Below are positions 63,770 to 64,000 of a stretch of DNA of 64,000 nt, in pieces. A program made the translations under genes and the position numbers. A model generated the notes under the pieces. It searched no databases and was not told the DNA's origin. It was given only the letters and a program-made list of their open reading frames with translations. Numbering within the stretch: position 1 is the first letter of the stretch; every line of letters begins with the position of its first letter. Where the stretch lies: NCBI GenBank assembly GCA_003165295.1, contig PLTC01000266.1, positions 1-64,000 on the forward strand. The letters run 5' to 3'. The stretch is from Rhodospirillales bacterium. Its GTDB lineage: Bacteria > Pseudomonadota > Alphaproteobacteria > Azospirillales > Azospirillaceae.

Positions 63770-64000
63770 ATGGCAAAGCGTTCTGACGGCCGCTCCCGCA
63801 AGCAGTCGGGGGGAGGCGGGGGAGGCGGCGTTGCCTTCTTCGTATTCGTGGTGGTGCCGGCCGCGGTGTTCGCGGCACCGACGGCGCTGCTGTTCGCGGT
63901 CGGGCTGGTCCCGACCTTCGTGGCCGCCATCATTGATCGCGATCCCGACAAAAGCGCACCAATGACCGTGGGTCCGCTCAATCTCTGCGGTATCCTGCCC
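63770..64000 (+). CDS. Membrane protein, truncated by the window edge
   Basis: 77 residues are visible and the gene continues past the edge. Polar, Gly-rich start (MAKRSDGRSRKQSGGGGGGG) then two hydrophobic segments (VAFFVFVVVPAAVFAAP and ALLFAVGLVPTFVAAIID) and a DRDPDKSAP loop. This looks like the beginning of a small multi-spanning membrane protein; no family assigned. The start may be changed by more data. Confidence 0.6.
   Translation, partial: MAKRSDGRSRKQSGGGGGGGVAFFVFVVVPAAVFAAPTALLFAVGLVPTFVAAIIDRDPDKSAPMTVGPLNLCGILP

Overview
The window comes from a high-G+C alphaproteobacterium, most likely a member of the Rhodospirillales or a close relative. The evidence is the GC3-rich codon use, the rpsF-rpsR-DUF2232-rplI operon order, the aerobic-type CobT cobaltochelatase subunit, the heparinase-like gene next to purH, an Rrf2 regulator with a cysteine cluster, several GGDEF/EAL proteins, two bacteriohemerythrins, and intergenic palindromes of a type I associate with this class. 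It is ordinary chromosome with small accessory patches. I saw no rRNA, prophage, transposase, plasmid genes or CRISPR array.

Layout. 0-6 kb: small envelope, periplasmic and regulatory genes (membrane-anchored unknown, bacteriohemerythrin, pentapeptide-repeat protein, rhodanese, DUF1439-like protein). 6-9 kb: a CAU-anticodon tRNA and the ribosomal operon rpsF-rpsR-DUF2232-rplI, read leftwards from a recognisable promoter. 9-15 kb: a GH13 alpha-glucosidase, a small coiled-coil protein, and an overlapping CheY-CheC-(PAS-PAS-GGDEF-EAL) operon. 15-18.4 kb: an Rrf2 regulator followed by an A+T-richer accessory patch ending in a ClpP/crotonase-fold periplasmic protein. 18.4-21.6 kb: enoyl-CoA hydratase and a two-subunit CoA-transferase, then a second bacteriohemerythrin. 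22-25 kb: cysE, a second rhodanese and a malyl-CoA lyase that resembles the Chloroflexus enzyme. 25-29.4 kb: a CHASE-type hybrid histidine kinase overlapping a repeat-containing putative lipoprotein. 29.7-34 kb: serC, a two-domain glycosyltransferase, an HpaI-type aldolase and a short-chain dehydrogenase. 34-36 kb: a REC-histidine kinase and holC.

36.4-39.4 kb holds an operon that looks like a dedicated envelope machine: a membrane-anchored FHA protein, a protein fusing an ExbD/MotB-like helix to a long coiled coil and an OmpA domain, and an ExbB/MotA channel protein. tatB and tatC follow. 41-54 kb has an EAL protein, creA, a 574-residue orphan, xerC, a Pro/Ala-rich membrane protein, a 555-residue orphan coupled to cobT, and a PAS-GGDEF-EAL protein. 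54-64 kb has a lytic-transglycosylase-like protein, a solute-binding protein, purH, a heparinase-like protein, three tandem small membrane proteins, a tail-anchored pseudokinase, two palindromic repeats and a truncated membrane-protein gene.

The best candidates for a poorly described system are the FHA/ExbD-OmpA/ExbB operon, the pseudokinase with its neighbouring small membrane proteins, and the CheY-CheC-c-di-GMP operon. Assignments rest on motifs read by eye and remembered family features; no database search was run.
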